From Lycium barbarum (taxonomy: Eukaryota; Streptophyta; Magnoliopsida; Solanales; Solanaceae), in contig NC_083339.1 of the NCBI RefSeq assembly GCF_019175385.1, positions 84,308,120 through 84,372,119 of the forward strand: 64,000 nucleotides of DNA, written 5' to 3'. The notes under the pieces are model-generated. The model was given only the letters and a program-made list of their open reading frames with translations, was not told the DNA's origin and made no database searches. The position numbers and the translations under genes are program-made. This document shows positions 33,248-45,009 of the stretch, piece after piece (position 1 is the first letter of the stretch; each line of letters begins with the position of its first letter).

Positions 33248-33832
33248 GATATATAAATGATATATATATGAAATGCAACCACTCTTATAAGTCAAGCAGG
33301 TTATATCTTCATCGTATGTGTTATGATTTCTCTGTTGTATTCATTTCATTCATGGCTTACATACTCAGTACAATGTTTGTACTGATGTCCGTTTTCTTTT
33401 GACGCTGTGTTCATGCCCACAGGTAGACAAGGAGGTGATCCAGACTCGTAGGAGCTATTAGCTGACTTGAGGGCACTCTATTGTTCCGGAGGTGCCATTG
33501 ACTTATTCTTTTGTGTATATATATGTATTTTGGGTACGACGGGGTCCTGTCTCGTCCCTATGTCTAGCATTCTAGTAGAGGCTCATAGATACGCATGTGT
33601 GGGTAGTATGTTCTCACGATGTTACTATGGTATATATATAATTATTTTGATAGCCGAAGGGCTTACGTATATTAAGTAATTATGCTTCCAAATGAAGAAT
33701 GATTTTATTCTATGATTTAAGTATAAAATTGATTAATGTACGCTTTATGAGTATGATGAGTAATAGAATAAGTGGTGCTCGGTGGTTATCCCCGGGTACC
33801 CGTCATGGCTCCTAGTCGGGTTGGGACAAAAG

Positions 33833-33846
33833 TGGTATATGAGCAG
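33833..33846 (+). other. Mutated primer-binding site of element I
   Basis: The LTR end GGGACA is followed by AAAG and TGGTATATGAGCAG. The canonical iMet site TGGTATCAGAGC has two changes (CA to AT). The AAAG spacer is the same as in the young element at 54264-54267. Confidence 0.8.
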
Positions 33847-34041
33847 TTCAGTCCTAGGAAGTGTCTACGAGCCATGTATAGTAGAGTCTTTTTTATGGTG
33901 TGTTGCGCGCCACACCAATAAATAGGAGGCTACAGGGCATTTAGGAAAAATGATCATCTTTCATCTTAAGAGATCGTGCAATAGAGCTGTATTATAAGAT
34001 TATCCCCTTCCTAATTGTGCGTTATCATTTCAGCATAGCTG

Positions 34042-35035
34042 ATGAAAGGAAAAGCTACGGTAGCCCAGAAGGGCAAGATAGTGGTTGAAGAAGGGCTTGA
34101 ACGGGAGCTGTCTATGAATATGGAGGAAAGCGAACCCCAGAATAAGGCCCTACCTCGGTTTTCCCATACTTCGCCCACTTTAGAGGATCAAAGGGGAGCC
34201 TTAGCTTTAGCTCCAGCACCCCCAGTTCCTCCCCCAGATTCCTCGGGCCAAGAGATGAGACAGGCCATTCTTCTATTTACTCAATTGGTAGTCGCTCAAG
34301 CTCAGCGACAGGATGTGGGCCACGGTAACAAGGGTTGGAGAAAGAGAGCTAGTTCTTCAGGTTTTGATCGTGAGTTTAGGGGTTCTCTGGGGCAATAATT
34401 CTGTAGGAACTTAGTTCATTCAACAAGTAATGCCCCTCCACAGTTTCCCAGACCCAGGTTTGATAGATCTACTTATTATAGGCCACCCCAGAGTCTCAGA
34501 GTTTCCAGTTCTCGGATTCGGAGTGGTTCTAGTCAGACGAGATCACCGGTACCACGATATACTCAATGTTCTAGGTTACATTGGGGACTGTACTGCTTGT
34601 GCTCGTATGTTTGTTATGCCTGTGCTCGGCCAGGCCATTTCAAGCGCGACTGCCCATCGCTATGTGGTAAAGATAAGGTTCGGACTATGGGAGTGGTAGC
34701 TGGCTCTTCATCATCGGTATGCCCTCAAAGTCAAAGGCCAGAGATGTTAGTAGACGGTGATAGAGACCGAAGAGAAATGCCCCGTCCAAGTGGATCCCAG
34801 CATCATATCCATGCGTTAGCTGAGCGACAGGATCTTGAGTCTTCCCCCGATATTGTCCCAGGTATATTGCTAGTATCCTCTTATGATATGTATGCATCGA
34901 TTGATTTGGACCCTATGCTTTCATGTATCACTCCCGATGTGATGATTGTGTTGAGGTGAAAAATCGGAGCCAATCCAACAATTTGAGATGACTATATTTG
35001 TTAGTGACCTAGTGATAGTCAGAATGGTGATTTAA
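34042..35035 (+). pseudogene. gag: Degenerate gag-protease of element I
   Basis: Begins at an ATG right after a leader that ends in ATCATTTCAG. Frame one (34042-34398) carries the Gag N-terminus, with APPVPPPDSSGQEMRQAI and a basic tail. The sequence then shifts frame several times. A second readable part (34597-34959) has the CCHC zinc knuckle CYACARPGHFKRDC, then a protease-like stretch in which the active-site D-(S/T/P)-G-(S/T) has become DLDPML. Traces of protease continue to about 35035 in another frame. The capsid core between the two parts is largely deleted. It belongs to the same superfamily as the polyprotein at 49418-54064 and is clearly non-functional. Confidence 0.75.
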
Positions 35036-37724
35036 GAGTAAGCTGATTGACAATGAGTGAACTGTAATATGTGTATGTATATATGTTGAAATTCTAGACC
35101 AAGAGTGCAGACACAACTTATGAGACAAGCTCTATTATTTATATCCTTTAATGGTAAGTGATCTTGTGTTGCTGAGTTGCATATTATGTGTGTCTCGATA
35201 TATGTCCTATTGAGGCATCAAATGTGTTTTCTGGACTATGTGCAGGTTTGGGTTTGTTATGCTTACAAGAGAAACTTTGCCAAAATTTTCCTAGAATCTA
35301 AAGGAGATAAGATATAATCTTGTAAAATGTCTTAACGGGAAAAGATGTTGTGCCAAAAAGTAATGGCAGGACGAGATTAAGTTAGGAGTATCGTCAACAA
35401 CTACAAGAGATGAGTTAAATACTATTGAATTGAGAGTAATGGAAATTATATAACTGACATTGATACGGTAAAGAGAAATGCTAGAGTAAATTAGGGAGAC
35501 TGGTAGTGCTAAAACACGGCATAGGAGAGGAATGGTAACTCTAATATAGTGCGATACTGGAGTATTGATTGGATGGATAAGCACAAGTAAGATATGATAA
35601 GTTTATTAGCAAAATAAAGTAATAGCATGACTAAGGCAGGGGTATGAAATACGAAGGGGTATAACGAATGTGAAACCATTGGTAAAACAACTTATATGGT
35701 AAGTGTAATAGGGCTGATTAGAAAGAGTAACATGTTGAGTATGCTTACTTCGCAAGGTTTATTCTATTTTACGAGTAGGCTTGCGAACGACGTAAAGAAG
35801 TGGCACTCTATAGCGTTGATTATGATCAAGATATAATGAGAGCGTGGCAAGAACTGTAATACAATGTAAGTAAAGTATAGTGAGGAAACGACTAAAGATG
35901 TGACATGTTCTATATGAATAAAGAATGAATGCAAGTGTGAAACCAACAAGCGAGCCATGGGGCAGTAGATGAGAAAGCTTATAAGACCTTGTTAAGGGAA
36001 AGTCCAGCATAGAGGTTCCTCAACGACAGAAATGATAGCAAGCAATGACAAAAAGGGAAGACAACTTGAAAAAGAAATTAGGGAAAAATGATATGGCAAA
36101 GTAGTAACAGTTGGTGATTTGTATAATCGAGATCACGAGTGATATCTTTGGCTGAATGTAAAAGACCAAGACTATGGAAAGGTGAATAACGAAATAGAAA
36201 GATTGTTAGGAGAAGGATTAACATAATAAGGATGAGAGGGGATGATCAGAGTGAACAGAATAAGTTTTGGAAGCGAAGAACGAATTGTATAGAGGAAATA
36301 TATCGGTACTGAGTTAAGAATAGGATTCCTTGTGCGAAGAATAAAGGATTGATTATAAAAAGGGAGGTAATAAGATAAATTGAGGAGGAAAGAATGTAAT
36401 GGAATAAGTGCGGGTATAGAAAGAAAAGGAAATATACGAAGTGTGCGTGCTTAAGAAGTAGTCGTATTATGAGAAAAGGAAGATGCATCTCCTACGAATA
36501 TCCTATACCAAGTTAGAACGAGTAAAGTATATGACGTAATGAGTTGAGAGAAAAAAATGTGCCCATGAATTACCAGTTTACCGTACGATGATAAAGCGAT
36601 AGAGCAAAGCTATCATCAACGATAAATACAATATGATTATGATTAGTTTTGAAATCAATGTTGAGTGAGACACAAGAGTAAAAGAATATGAGGCATAAAG
36701 GGTATTAGTTGCGCATGTAACTTAGGCCCTGGAAAACAAAGATGACGTTACAAGTGAATTTTGAGCATCGAAGAAGAGAGCAAGTGACATTGCATGTATG
36801 GTATGGATAACTAGGCATACTACTATTGTGAGCATCCCTATGGGAGCAAATAACTTGGGGAATATTGTAAAGGATAGCAATGATATACTGGAATAGAGGC
36901 GAGGGAATTGATAGTAGAGTCGTTTGTTAATGATATTGCGAGTTATAAGTGACAAATAAGAAGAGACATAAAGTTTTCTATAATAAAATATAAGATGTGA
37001 TAATCAGAGGACTAATAAAGGAGAGAAAAGAGTATGATGGGATAAGTTACATCAGATAGACAAAAGAGTTTTGGTATACGTGAGATACAAAAAATAGAAC
37101 GGACCAAAGGAAGGGAAGTTTACGAATAAAATTAGATGTTCGTACACGAATCACACAACAATGGTTATGTAACCTGTAAGTATTTACATATTGAGAATGA
37201 AACCAATGGCGTATGTAGAAAGAGGAGGAGGGGTAAACAAGAATAGTGTATTTGTGATACTCCGGGTCTGTTGAGGGAGAATATATGGTAAATTAAGTCG
37301 AAATGTTGAGTCGGAATTATCATTGAGGACAAATAGGACAATTACTCTGGATGTGATATAAGTAGATGTTATATGTTTCCTATGATAGCCCTGAGTTGGG
37401 TTAGATTATTTACGAATTTGATAGGATCATTGAATAAAAGGGGGTTTTACCAGAAGAATATTACGCCTTCGAACTTTCATTTTTGTATCATTATGGTTAT
37501 AGCGAATTTCCAATAGCTTACCAAAGGGTTATGAAATTCTCGAAAATTATGAAGTCTTGAATGAGTCGACGAGGGACACCTACGACAAGACATCTCAGAT
37601 TGAATTTATCTAGCCTCTCCAGATGTAAATCAATACCATTATTATGGTCACATGGAAGAAAGAAAGTGGGATAGATTTCCAAACCATGTAAGACTTAATA
37701 TCATTATTGAGCAAGAAAAAGGAT
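35036..37724. mobile_element. Purine-rich non-coding segment in place of the pol core
   Basis: Where protease end, reverse transcriptase, RNase H and integrase should be, there are 2.7 kb of AT- and purine-rich DNA with no Pol motif in any frame. Near 35270 it has GAGAAACTTTGCCAAAATTTT, which resembles 61525 (GAGGAAACTCTGCCCAAATT). A later part (about 36840-37030) aligns by eye with 61745-61900, sharing AAGGATAGCAA(T/G)G(A/C)TATACTGGA and TAATGATATTG. So this segment is shared with the LTR piece at 61340 and may be an inserted fragment of that family. Minus-strand frames in it are low-complexity shadows. Confidence 0.5.
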
Positions 37725-38268
37725 CGACGAGACTTAGAATTTCAAGTGAAACATTGGGTAGTCTTGAAGGTGTTGCTAATTAAGGGTGTCATGAGCTTTG
37801 GCAAAAAGGGGCAAGCTTAGTCCCCAGTACATTAGACCTTGTGAGATTGTACGCAAGATATGCCAAGTGGCTTATGAATTAGACCTACCTATGGATTTGG
37901 AGTCAGTCCATCCAGTTTTCCATGTATCAATGCTTCGTAAGTGTATTGGAGATCCTTCTAGAATTATGCCAATAGATGATATCCAAGTTACTAAACAATT
38001 GTCTTATGAAGAAATTCCCATTGCCATTTTATATAGGCAAGTACGAAAGCTCAGAACTAAGGAGGTAGTTTCAGTTAAAGTTTTATGGAAGAATAATAAT
38101 AGAGAGGAAATGACTTGGCAAGCCAAAGAGGACATGAAGTGCAAGTACCCGTATTTATTTTCACCTTCAGAAGATATTCAGGCAGAACCCATTAACCTCA
38201 GGTATGTAATTATTTTCTTGATGATTACTTGGTCGTGTGTGGCCATGGTTATTGTCGTGTTGTTATAG
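37725..38268 (+). pseudogene. pol: Pol C-terminus with chromodomain-like end, element I
   Basis: From 37725 one frame reads RRDLEFQVKHWVVLKVL and shifts by one base in the run at about 37805-37815. The next frame then runs to a stop at 38268: [36 protein letters not shown] and a chromodomain-like end ([20 protein letters not shown], then YPYLF). It corresponds to about residues 1380-1523 of the intact polyprotein at 49418-54064. The last 40 residues are hydrophobic and family-specific. The rest of pol is missing. Confidence 0.85.
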
Positions 38269-38388
38269 CCCTGTGAGGCGATGTATTTTGGGTTGCTGTG
38301 CAGGATGGTAGTTCCATCTTATAGGGGAAACTCTGACGAAATTTTTGCAGAATCCCTAAGAGTCTATCATTCAAGGACGAATGTTTCT

Positions 38389-38401
38389 AAGAGTGGGAGA
38401 A
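38389..38401 (+). other. Polypurine tract of element I
   Basis: Element-sense AAGAGTGGGAGAA immediately before TGTTACACCTCG, with TCAAGGACGAATGTTTCT just upstream (38371-38388). Confidence 0.8.
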
Positions 38402-40493
38402 TGTTACACCTCGTAGTTTCATCTGTTGAGATTCGTTAGGCATTAGTTGTCCTAATCGCGGAAATGGGAGTTACCTAAGGATATATGAGATTACATGTTC
38501 CCATATTATGGTTATATGTGTTGAAGCCCATGAAATGAGCTATGGAAGGATTTAAGTGAAAACAAATAAAGGAATGGAGTTTGTGGGAACTTTGGTAAAA
38601 CTTGGCAAACTTTTCGGACATAAACTTTTTCCAAATTGGTGGGGGAATATTTCCTATACTATGAGGAGTTTTGGTACTTTTATTTTGTCCAAATTTAATT
38701 TCATTGAGTCTAGTTTCCAACGCAACAAACCGCTCATCAATGTGACGTCTTAGTAAAACGTTATGGCCATTCTACGACAGACTGTCTGAGCAGAAAATTT
38801 CTGCGGACCATTTGACGGCCCGCAGGAATTTTGACGCCCCGCAGAAAATTCTTCGGTCCGTCAAAATGACACAGCCCTGCGTGAAATGGTCACAGTGACC
38901 CATATTTGAGTGGGCAGTTCTACGGACCATTTTTACGGTCCGTAGGAATTTTGACGGCCCGTCAAAATTGGCGAAGAATTGCCCTACAGGATTTTAAGTT
39001 CCGCCTTTATATAATTTACTCCACTTCATTTGGACATTTCATCTTACCAAATCAGATCCAAAAGCTCTCTAAAAGACCCCTCTCTTCCCCTCCCTAAACT
39101 AATCCAAGCCAAAATCCAAGAGAGATTAAATATCAATAAGCATGAATCAAGATACCCATGTGCTAGAGGTCTTGCTAGGGTTAATAAGCTCCAAGAATTC
39201 TTTGGATATTGAAGCTAGGGTTTTTCTTCAAGTGGAGTATTGCTATCCAAAACCAATTCCTACACTATCAAAGGTAATTTTTATGATCAATTCATGTTAT
39301 TTAGAGTATTGAGGGGTTGAAAGACCTGGATTATAGAAGGAAATGGAAAATGGGTTACAAATATGAGAATAGTGACATTTTTGGGTTGTAGCTTAATATG
39401 AATCAGGATTCTTCGTATGTTACGAGTATAGTTATGTTATAAGTGATATCAAGAACATAGGAAAAACATCATATGGGGATGAAGGTAATGTTGTATTATG
39501 ACCATGGTTATGGATCCCCTTGAAATGGAAGTAGGAGAATTGAATAATGTATGGTTGATGAAGATTATTGAGTATGTATATTGTTATTGATGTTTGGGAG
39601 TTGATATGCAATATGAGAAAATTTGAATGAACAAAGGAAATGCAGCCCATTTTTCTCTAGCATTAGTAAGCACATTCATATAATCGATTAGCTAATGTTA
39701 ATGCGAATTCTCTTGAAAGTAGAAATGTGAGCATTAAAGGAGAACAATCAAGCGATGGAATTGTTAAACGAAGGAGGTATGTAAGGCTAATGCATTCCTC
39801 CTAAGGAATGAATCTTCCTAATTTACCATGATCTTACTGTATAATGGAAATTATGAGTCCATGAACATACAGAGCTACTTACGCACATGATAAAGAAACG
39901 AGATACGATACGAGTATGTTAATGATGATGATGAATTTAAGTATGAAGAATCCTAGAGTAATATAAAATGTCCATGAAGCTAATGATCCTAAGTATAGTT
40001 CCATTGATGATTTTCCCTTGTGTACACTCAACTTAAAATTCTAGTCCCTCCAAGGTGAGATATGACGATTATGATCACTCCATAACGTAGTCGGGGGTCC
40101 ATGACCTTATGTCACCCCGACATAGCCATAGTTGCCTTTAAGCTCTAATATATGTTTTGATGATAAATGTATAATGATGCTAAGTTATAATAAGATCATG
40201 ATATGCCTATGAGATATGTAATAACGAAAATTTTATGTTGACAATATAACGATACGATTCCACCGTGCCTAGTTGGCCGGACATGTCACCGCGAAGGCGG
40301 GCTGCTGATGGTTCTACCGTGCGAAGTTGGCCGGACATGTCACCGCTAAGGCGGGCTGCTTATGATTCCACCATGCCCAAAATGCAATACATGTCACCGC
40401 TAAGGCGGGTTGCTTATGATTCCATCGCGCCTAGAAGGCCGGACATGATCACCACTAGTGGGCGACATATGATGGTTACCCGGACGCGGGTTA
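38402..40493 (+). mobile_element. 3' LTR of element I, truncated
   Basis: Starts TGTTACACCTCGTAG and follows the 5' LTR through the U3 block (38705-38770), palindromic cassette (38797-38975), GCTGCC-type motif (39637-39660, mutated to GCAGCC), donor-like AGGTATGTAAGG (39776-39787) and 54-bp array (40258-40475). It stops matching at about 40493, losing the CTCAGTAC block and the terminus. Another LTR piece begins there, so no target duplication can be read. Confidence 0.85.
40258..40475 (+). repeat. 54-bp tandem repeat, four units, 3' LTR copy
   Basis: Starts at 40258, 40312, 40366 and 40420, the same 54-bp spacing as in the 5' LTR. Each unit is most like its positional partner there, so the array expanded before insertion. 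Confidence 0.95.
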
Positions 40494-41704
40494 ATAACAA
40501 ATATTATATAAGTGTCAATAAGGTTCCATAAGGACTGGGAGTTGAATGAATCGATGTGAGAAAATTTCAAAATTATTTAGGTTGTATGACCACTTATATG
40601 GACCATATAACTTATACGGCCCGTATAACCATTCCAGTGAAGGGTGCAACCATGGTGGGATTATGCGGTTCATTTATACGGACCGTATAAGTTATACGGA
40701 CCGTATAAATGGTCGTATAATCGGGTCAGGTAGTGTTTTTTTCTTCTTTTATATATAGGGGACCCTTGTTCTTATTTTTCATTACTCACTTTTCCCAAAC
40801 TCTTAAAAGCTCTAGAACCTTCCTTATAGCATATTCCACACAAACCAAGAGAAATAAAAGATCAAATAGCAAGAATCAAGGTATTCAAGTGTTGGGAGAC
40901 TCACTAGGGTTTGTAGAATTCAAGAATTCCTTGGAAATTGAAGTTTAGGGTTTACTCAAGTTGGTAACTTGATCCAAAGATCATTCTTGTGAGATAGGAG
41001 GTTAGTTTTCATGTCTATTTCACGTTATTAAGCATGCTTGGTTGTTGAAAAACTTGGATGAAGGAAGAAAGTAGGAGATGAAGCTCAAATATAGATTTAA
41101 TGATATTTTTGAGTAGTAAACTAACTTGAGTTATGATTCTTAGTATGCCATAATCATAATCTTGTTGTGGGTGGTACTAATGATGTTGAGGAAATATTGT
41201 ATGTAAGTGAATATGGTGTTGTGTTGTAACTATTGTTATGAATTACCTTGGAAAGGAGTTTTGAGAATTGGACGATGCTTCACTTGAATGAAGCCTCTTG
41301 ATTACGGTATTGTTGATAATGTCATGGTTGTTTGGGAGTTGTTTTGGACTTTTGTAGGAGTGGATGAAATAGGGGAAATGCTGCCCAATTTTCGCTAGCT
41401 CATGAATTATACTAGTTTAAACTTAAGAGTGTCTTTGAAAGCCTAACCATGTATTAACCCTCTTAAATGTAGATTTCTCCGGCTTTGGAGGTGAACGTTA
41501 AGTAGTTAAGAAGACATAAAGGTATGTAAAGCTAACCCTTCTTTCTTAAGGCATGATTCAATTGTTGTATACCTTCAAGTGGAAATCCATAAATGTCTTC
41601 TATGATGGCTTTATTCCTAGAATCACTACAACACATAGTTCTTCGCACTCCCATGAAATCATTGATTCCATCCTATGAAAACTGATCTTCTAGGGGAAAG
41701 ATAT
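40494..41704 (+). mobile_element. LTR fragment O
   Basis: Plus-strand piece carrying the central part of an LTR. It has a palindromic cassette (about 40600-40726: TATACGGCCCGTATAA and TTATACGGACCGTATAA), TATA TTATATATA (40749-40757), CTAGGGTTT-type leader (about 40910-40955), GCTGCC motif (41372-41395) and donor-like AAAGGTATGTAAAGC (41518-41532). Its start and its tandem/CTCAGTAC half are missing. Related to the LTR at 42432-44813 by eye (shared TTTCACGTTATTAA and GAAGCTCAAATATAG phrases). Confidence 0.7.
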
Positions 41705-42431
41705 TATCACGACCCAAACCAATGGGCCGTGACGAGTGCCCGACCACTACTGTTCAAGCACTCCTAAACTCGCACTTACAATAAACTGAATAACCTAGTG
41801 GTCTATTTCTAACTTATCTCTGAATGATAGCATCTGCTGTAATATTTATACAATGAACTCTACCTTGGGAACCCATAAACAGTCCACATGTTTGTACATA
41901 TATAGGCATGCGTGCAAAGGATGACAACACAGTCCGATATGGCCACTACGTACACTGAACATAAAATAGGAGACCACAAAACTACATGACACTTCCATTA
42001 TTTACAACTATCTACAGACCTTTATGGAACATAAGCTGTAGAAAAGACAGGACAAGGCCCTGCCCTACCCACATATCTAAATAGCAAAATAGCATACCGA
42101 AAAGGGTTGCAACTCCGAACCAATGGAGCGCACTGACTGCAGCTGAGGGGAGATTCTACTGGTCTAGATCGTCTGGCTGGCTACCTGATCCTGCGAGCAT
42201 GAACGCAGCGTCTGCAAGAAAGGACGTCAGTACGAATAATGTAATGAGTATGTAAGGCATGGATAATATCATAATAAAAAATATAGAACATAACATGAGA
42301 TAAAGATAACCTGTACATTTGATTGCCTTTAAGGCGGATACTATAGATGCTTAAACTTTTAAAGAAAACAATTTTCTTGCATGTATACACAAAAATAGTA
42401 ATGCTGCGGAACGTGCAGCCCAATCCAAAAG
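41705..42431 (-). mobile_element. LTR fragment N (family D, terminus side)
   Basis: Begins TATCACGACCCAAACCAATG (TG end mutated) and follows LTR D (7528-8190) through GTGCCCGACCACTACTG, the AAGACA(G/A)GACAAGGCCC phrase and a CTCAGTAC block at about 42186-42263. It stops at 42431, where the next LTR begins. Only the R/U5 side is present. Confidence 0.7.
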
Positions 42432-44813
42432 TGTCAAGACCCAACTAGTGAGCCATGACGGGTACTCGGAGCTGACTACTGAGCACCACCCTTCATGCTA
42501 CCTATCATACTTGACCTCTGCATACATCATTCTCAACACAAGACTTATCATGAAACAATCTCCAAGTATCTCCCAAAATATGTATATGTGCATAAGCCCA
42601 CGAGGCTATAAAAATGATGTACAAAATATACAATGAAGAAGTAACACAACACCTATAACCCACACATTAGTATCTACGAGCCTCTAACTAGAATAACATA
42701 AGCATAAGGACGGGACAGGACCCCGCCATGCCTCAAATATGTACACAAAGAATATACCAATACCAATAGGCTGCACCTCCGGAGTAGTGGGGTGCTCTTG
42801 TAAATCTGCTGAGTAAGATCCTAAGCGTCTGCACCATCTCCCTGTCTACTTGTGGGCGTGAACGCAGAGTCCATAAAAGAAAAAGACGTCAGTACGAATA
42901 ATGTACTGAGTATGTATGGCATATAGATCAAACATAATAAAGAAGTACGAGAACATGAGATGAAAAGATAACCTGTACTTGGTTGCCTTTTAAGGCGGAA
43001 TCATGCATGCTAACTTTCATAATAAACAACATCATATCATGTATACATATATAAACTGCCCGCCCATATAGGTACGGTGTGATTATCATTAGCCCGCGTC
43101 CGGGGTAAACATCTCAAGCTGCCCACTAGTGGTGTCTGCCTGGCCAATTAGGCACGGTGTAATCATCATCATAGCTGCCCACTAAGCCTGTCGTAGTGGT
43201 GACTGCCCGGCTAACTAGGCACTGTGTAATCTCACATATACATAATCTAAAGCATGCATGAGGGCTTAATTAAAGGCTGTAACTCCATCGGAGTGACGTA
43301 AGGTCGGGAACCTCCGATTACGTTATGGAATAATTCTCATCACTCTGTCTCACCTTAGAGAAACTAATATCATGAGGTGAGATAACAACAAGAAGTAACA
43401 TCAATGAAAGCATAAAGATAAGATTTTCAAGCTCATCATAGCATCATTATCATGGAACATATCTCATCGCTATATCGTAAGGAGCTCTTAAGGAACGTAA
43501 CTTTCATCATTTGGGATGTAAGAAGGTCATAGAGATATGGAAAAGAAATCATAATATAGAAGTCATGCCTTTGAAAGGAGGGGACTAGCCTTACATACCT
43601 TTATGTCTCCTTAACGATTAAGCGTTCTCCTTACAAGCTCACAACTCTACATTCAAGAGAATTCGTACTACATTAGATCATTAGAAACATGCTTAAGGCT
43701 AAACTAAAGCGACTAAGGGCTAACAAAAATTGGGCAGCATTTCCTTTGTTTTGGCAGCTTTCTCCGTATAACGTAACAACTCCCAAACATCAATAGCGAC
43801 ACTCATAATATCATAATCAATAGATTTCTCAAGTTATATATTATTCACTTCTCAAATTCACTTCCAACCCATCCGTAACTATGAGTACAATACAACACCA
43901 TTTTCATTCTTGATATATTATTTCTTCAATGTTACTAACATCATTCATAACGATTTTATACTCACCTCATACTAAGAATTATGTGTCAAATTAATTTACT
44001 ACTCAAAGTGCCATTATTTCCATATTTGAGCTGATATTCTACATTCTTCTCCAGTCCAAGTCTTTAAACCACTCAATACCTTTAATAACGTGAAATAAAT
44101 ATAAAACTCACCTTTGATTATGTAAGGATGAACTGTTGATGAATATATTCTTCTTGAGAGAAGCCCTAACTTCAATACCAATAGAATTCTTGACTTCTAT
44201 CAACCCTAGAGAGTCTCTTTTTCCCATAATTCTCTTGATTCTTAGTAGTTAGTCCTTGATTCCCATTGGATTTATGTTAATATAATGTAAATAATATTCT
44301 ATAGTCTTCAAGACTTGTAAAGAAAGTGGAAACTGAAAAATAATAGTAAGGGTTATCTATTAATAGGTGGAACTGGAATGTTCAAGCGAGGCGGTTCGAC
44401 AAGCGGGTTGACGATCCGTCGACGTGTCGACGGTCCGTCGACTTGTGCCTGTAGATTGCAGATTACAGAAACATATTGACGGTGCACAGTGAAGGTCGTC
44501 GACATGTCAACAGCCTGTCGGCACTGACTGATGTCTGCAGAATTTCCTGAATCATCTCGGATTGCGTCGATTTCATCCGTTCAACTTTTAGTCCTGTAAA
44601 TTCCCAGGAATACTTGCTGGTACAATTATGTATGTGGTAAGACACTATCTACCTTAACTTTCTCTAAAGAGTTTTCTTCTCTTGCCCCAAATTTCTTTAG
44701 AAATCTCAATTAGAATCAATAAGTATCCCTTTTTACTTGTAGGGGCATCATCTACACCTCAACTTGCATTAGTCTATTCACCACACAACAACCCAAAATC
44801 CTGAGGTGCAACA
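42432..44813 (-). mobile_element. 3' LTR of old element J
   Basis: 2382 bp from TGTCAAGACCC to GAGGTGCAACA (element sense TGTTGCACCTCAGG...). It has the CTCAGTAC block at 42848-42923, tandem cassette at about 43055-43230, donor-like ACCTTT.. (AAAGGTATGTAAGGC in sense) at about 43590-43605, GCTGCC motif at 43722-43747 and a GTCGAC palindromic cassette at about 44396-44525. A polypurine tract adjoins its right edge, then the 3' end of pol. The 5' LTR of this element is not present, because element K cuts the pol at 58010. Confidence 0.85.
44396..44525 (-). repeat. GTCGACGGTCCGTCGAC palindromic cassette of LTR J
   Basis: Nested palindromes GTCGACGTGTCGAC and GTCGACGGTCCGTCGAC between the U3 side and the leader. 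The same words occur in LTR A at 609-650. Confidence 0.8.
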
Positions 44814-44830
44814 CTCTCCCCCCCTTAGCA
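44814..44830 (-). other. Polypurine tract of element J
   Basis: Element-sense CTAAGGGGGGGAGAG next to TGTTGCACC. The hairpin-like AACATTTGTCCCCGAATGTT follows at 44830-44849. Confidence 0.8.
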
Positions 44831-45009
44831 ACATTTGTCCCCGAATGTTAAGTTCTTGGGGATTCTACCAAATTTTTGCTAGAGTTTCCCCAGTAATATG
44901 GCGCTACCATCCTGTCACAAAAACCCCAAAATAACATCGCCTTACAGGGCTACAACAGCAGCAGGAAATCATGGCCACACATGACCAAAAACATTAAAAT
45001 AAAGCATTG

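Larger units (their letters stand above)
31045..33828 (+). mobile_element. 5' LTR of element I
   Basis: 2784 bp from TGTTAGACCTCG to GTCGGGTTGGGACA. Order: U3 block (31351-31415), palindromic cassette (31440-31625), TATA (31648-31657), CTAGGGTTT leader, donor-like AAGAG|GTATGTAAGG (32412-32425), GCTGCC motif (32276-32299), 54-bp tandem array (32897-33112), TA microsatellite (33189-33242), CTCAGTAC block (33358-33422) ending CACAG|GTAG, and GC-rich terminus. Compared over about 245 bp with the 3' LTR (31680 vs 39040) I count about a dozen differences, so this insertion is older than the one at 46433. Confidence 0.9.

Noticed and set aside
32958..33260. Open frame with a repeated peptide (PSWPDMSPLRRAAYDS units), also at 40265-40531
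   Set aside because: It is the translation of a 54-bp tandem repeat (period divisible by three) inside both LTRs of element I; the tail is the TA microsatellite. No independent coding evidence.
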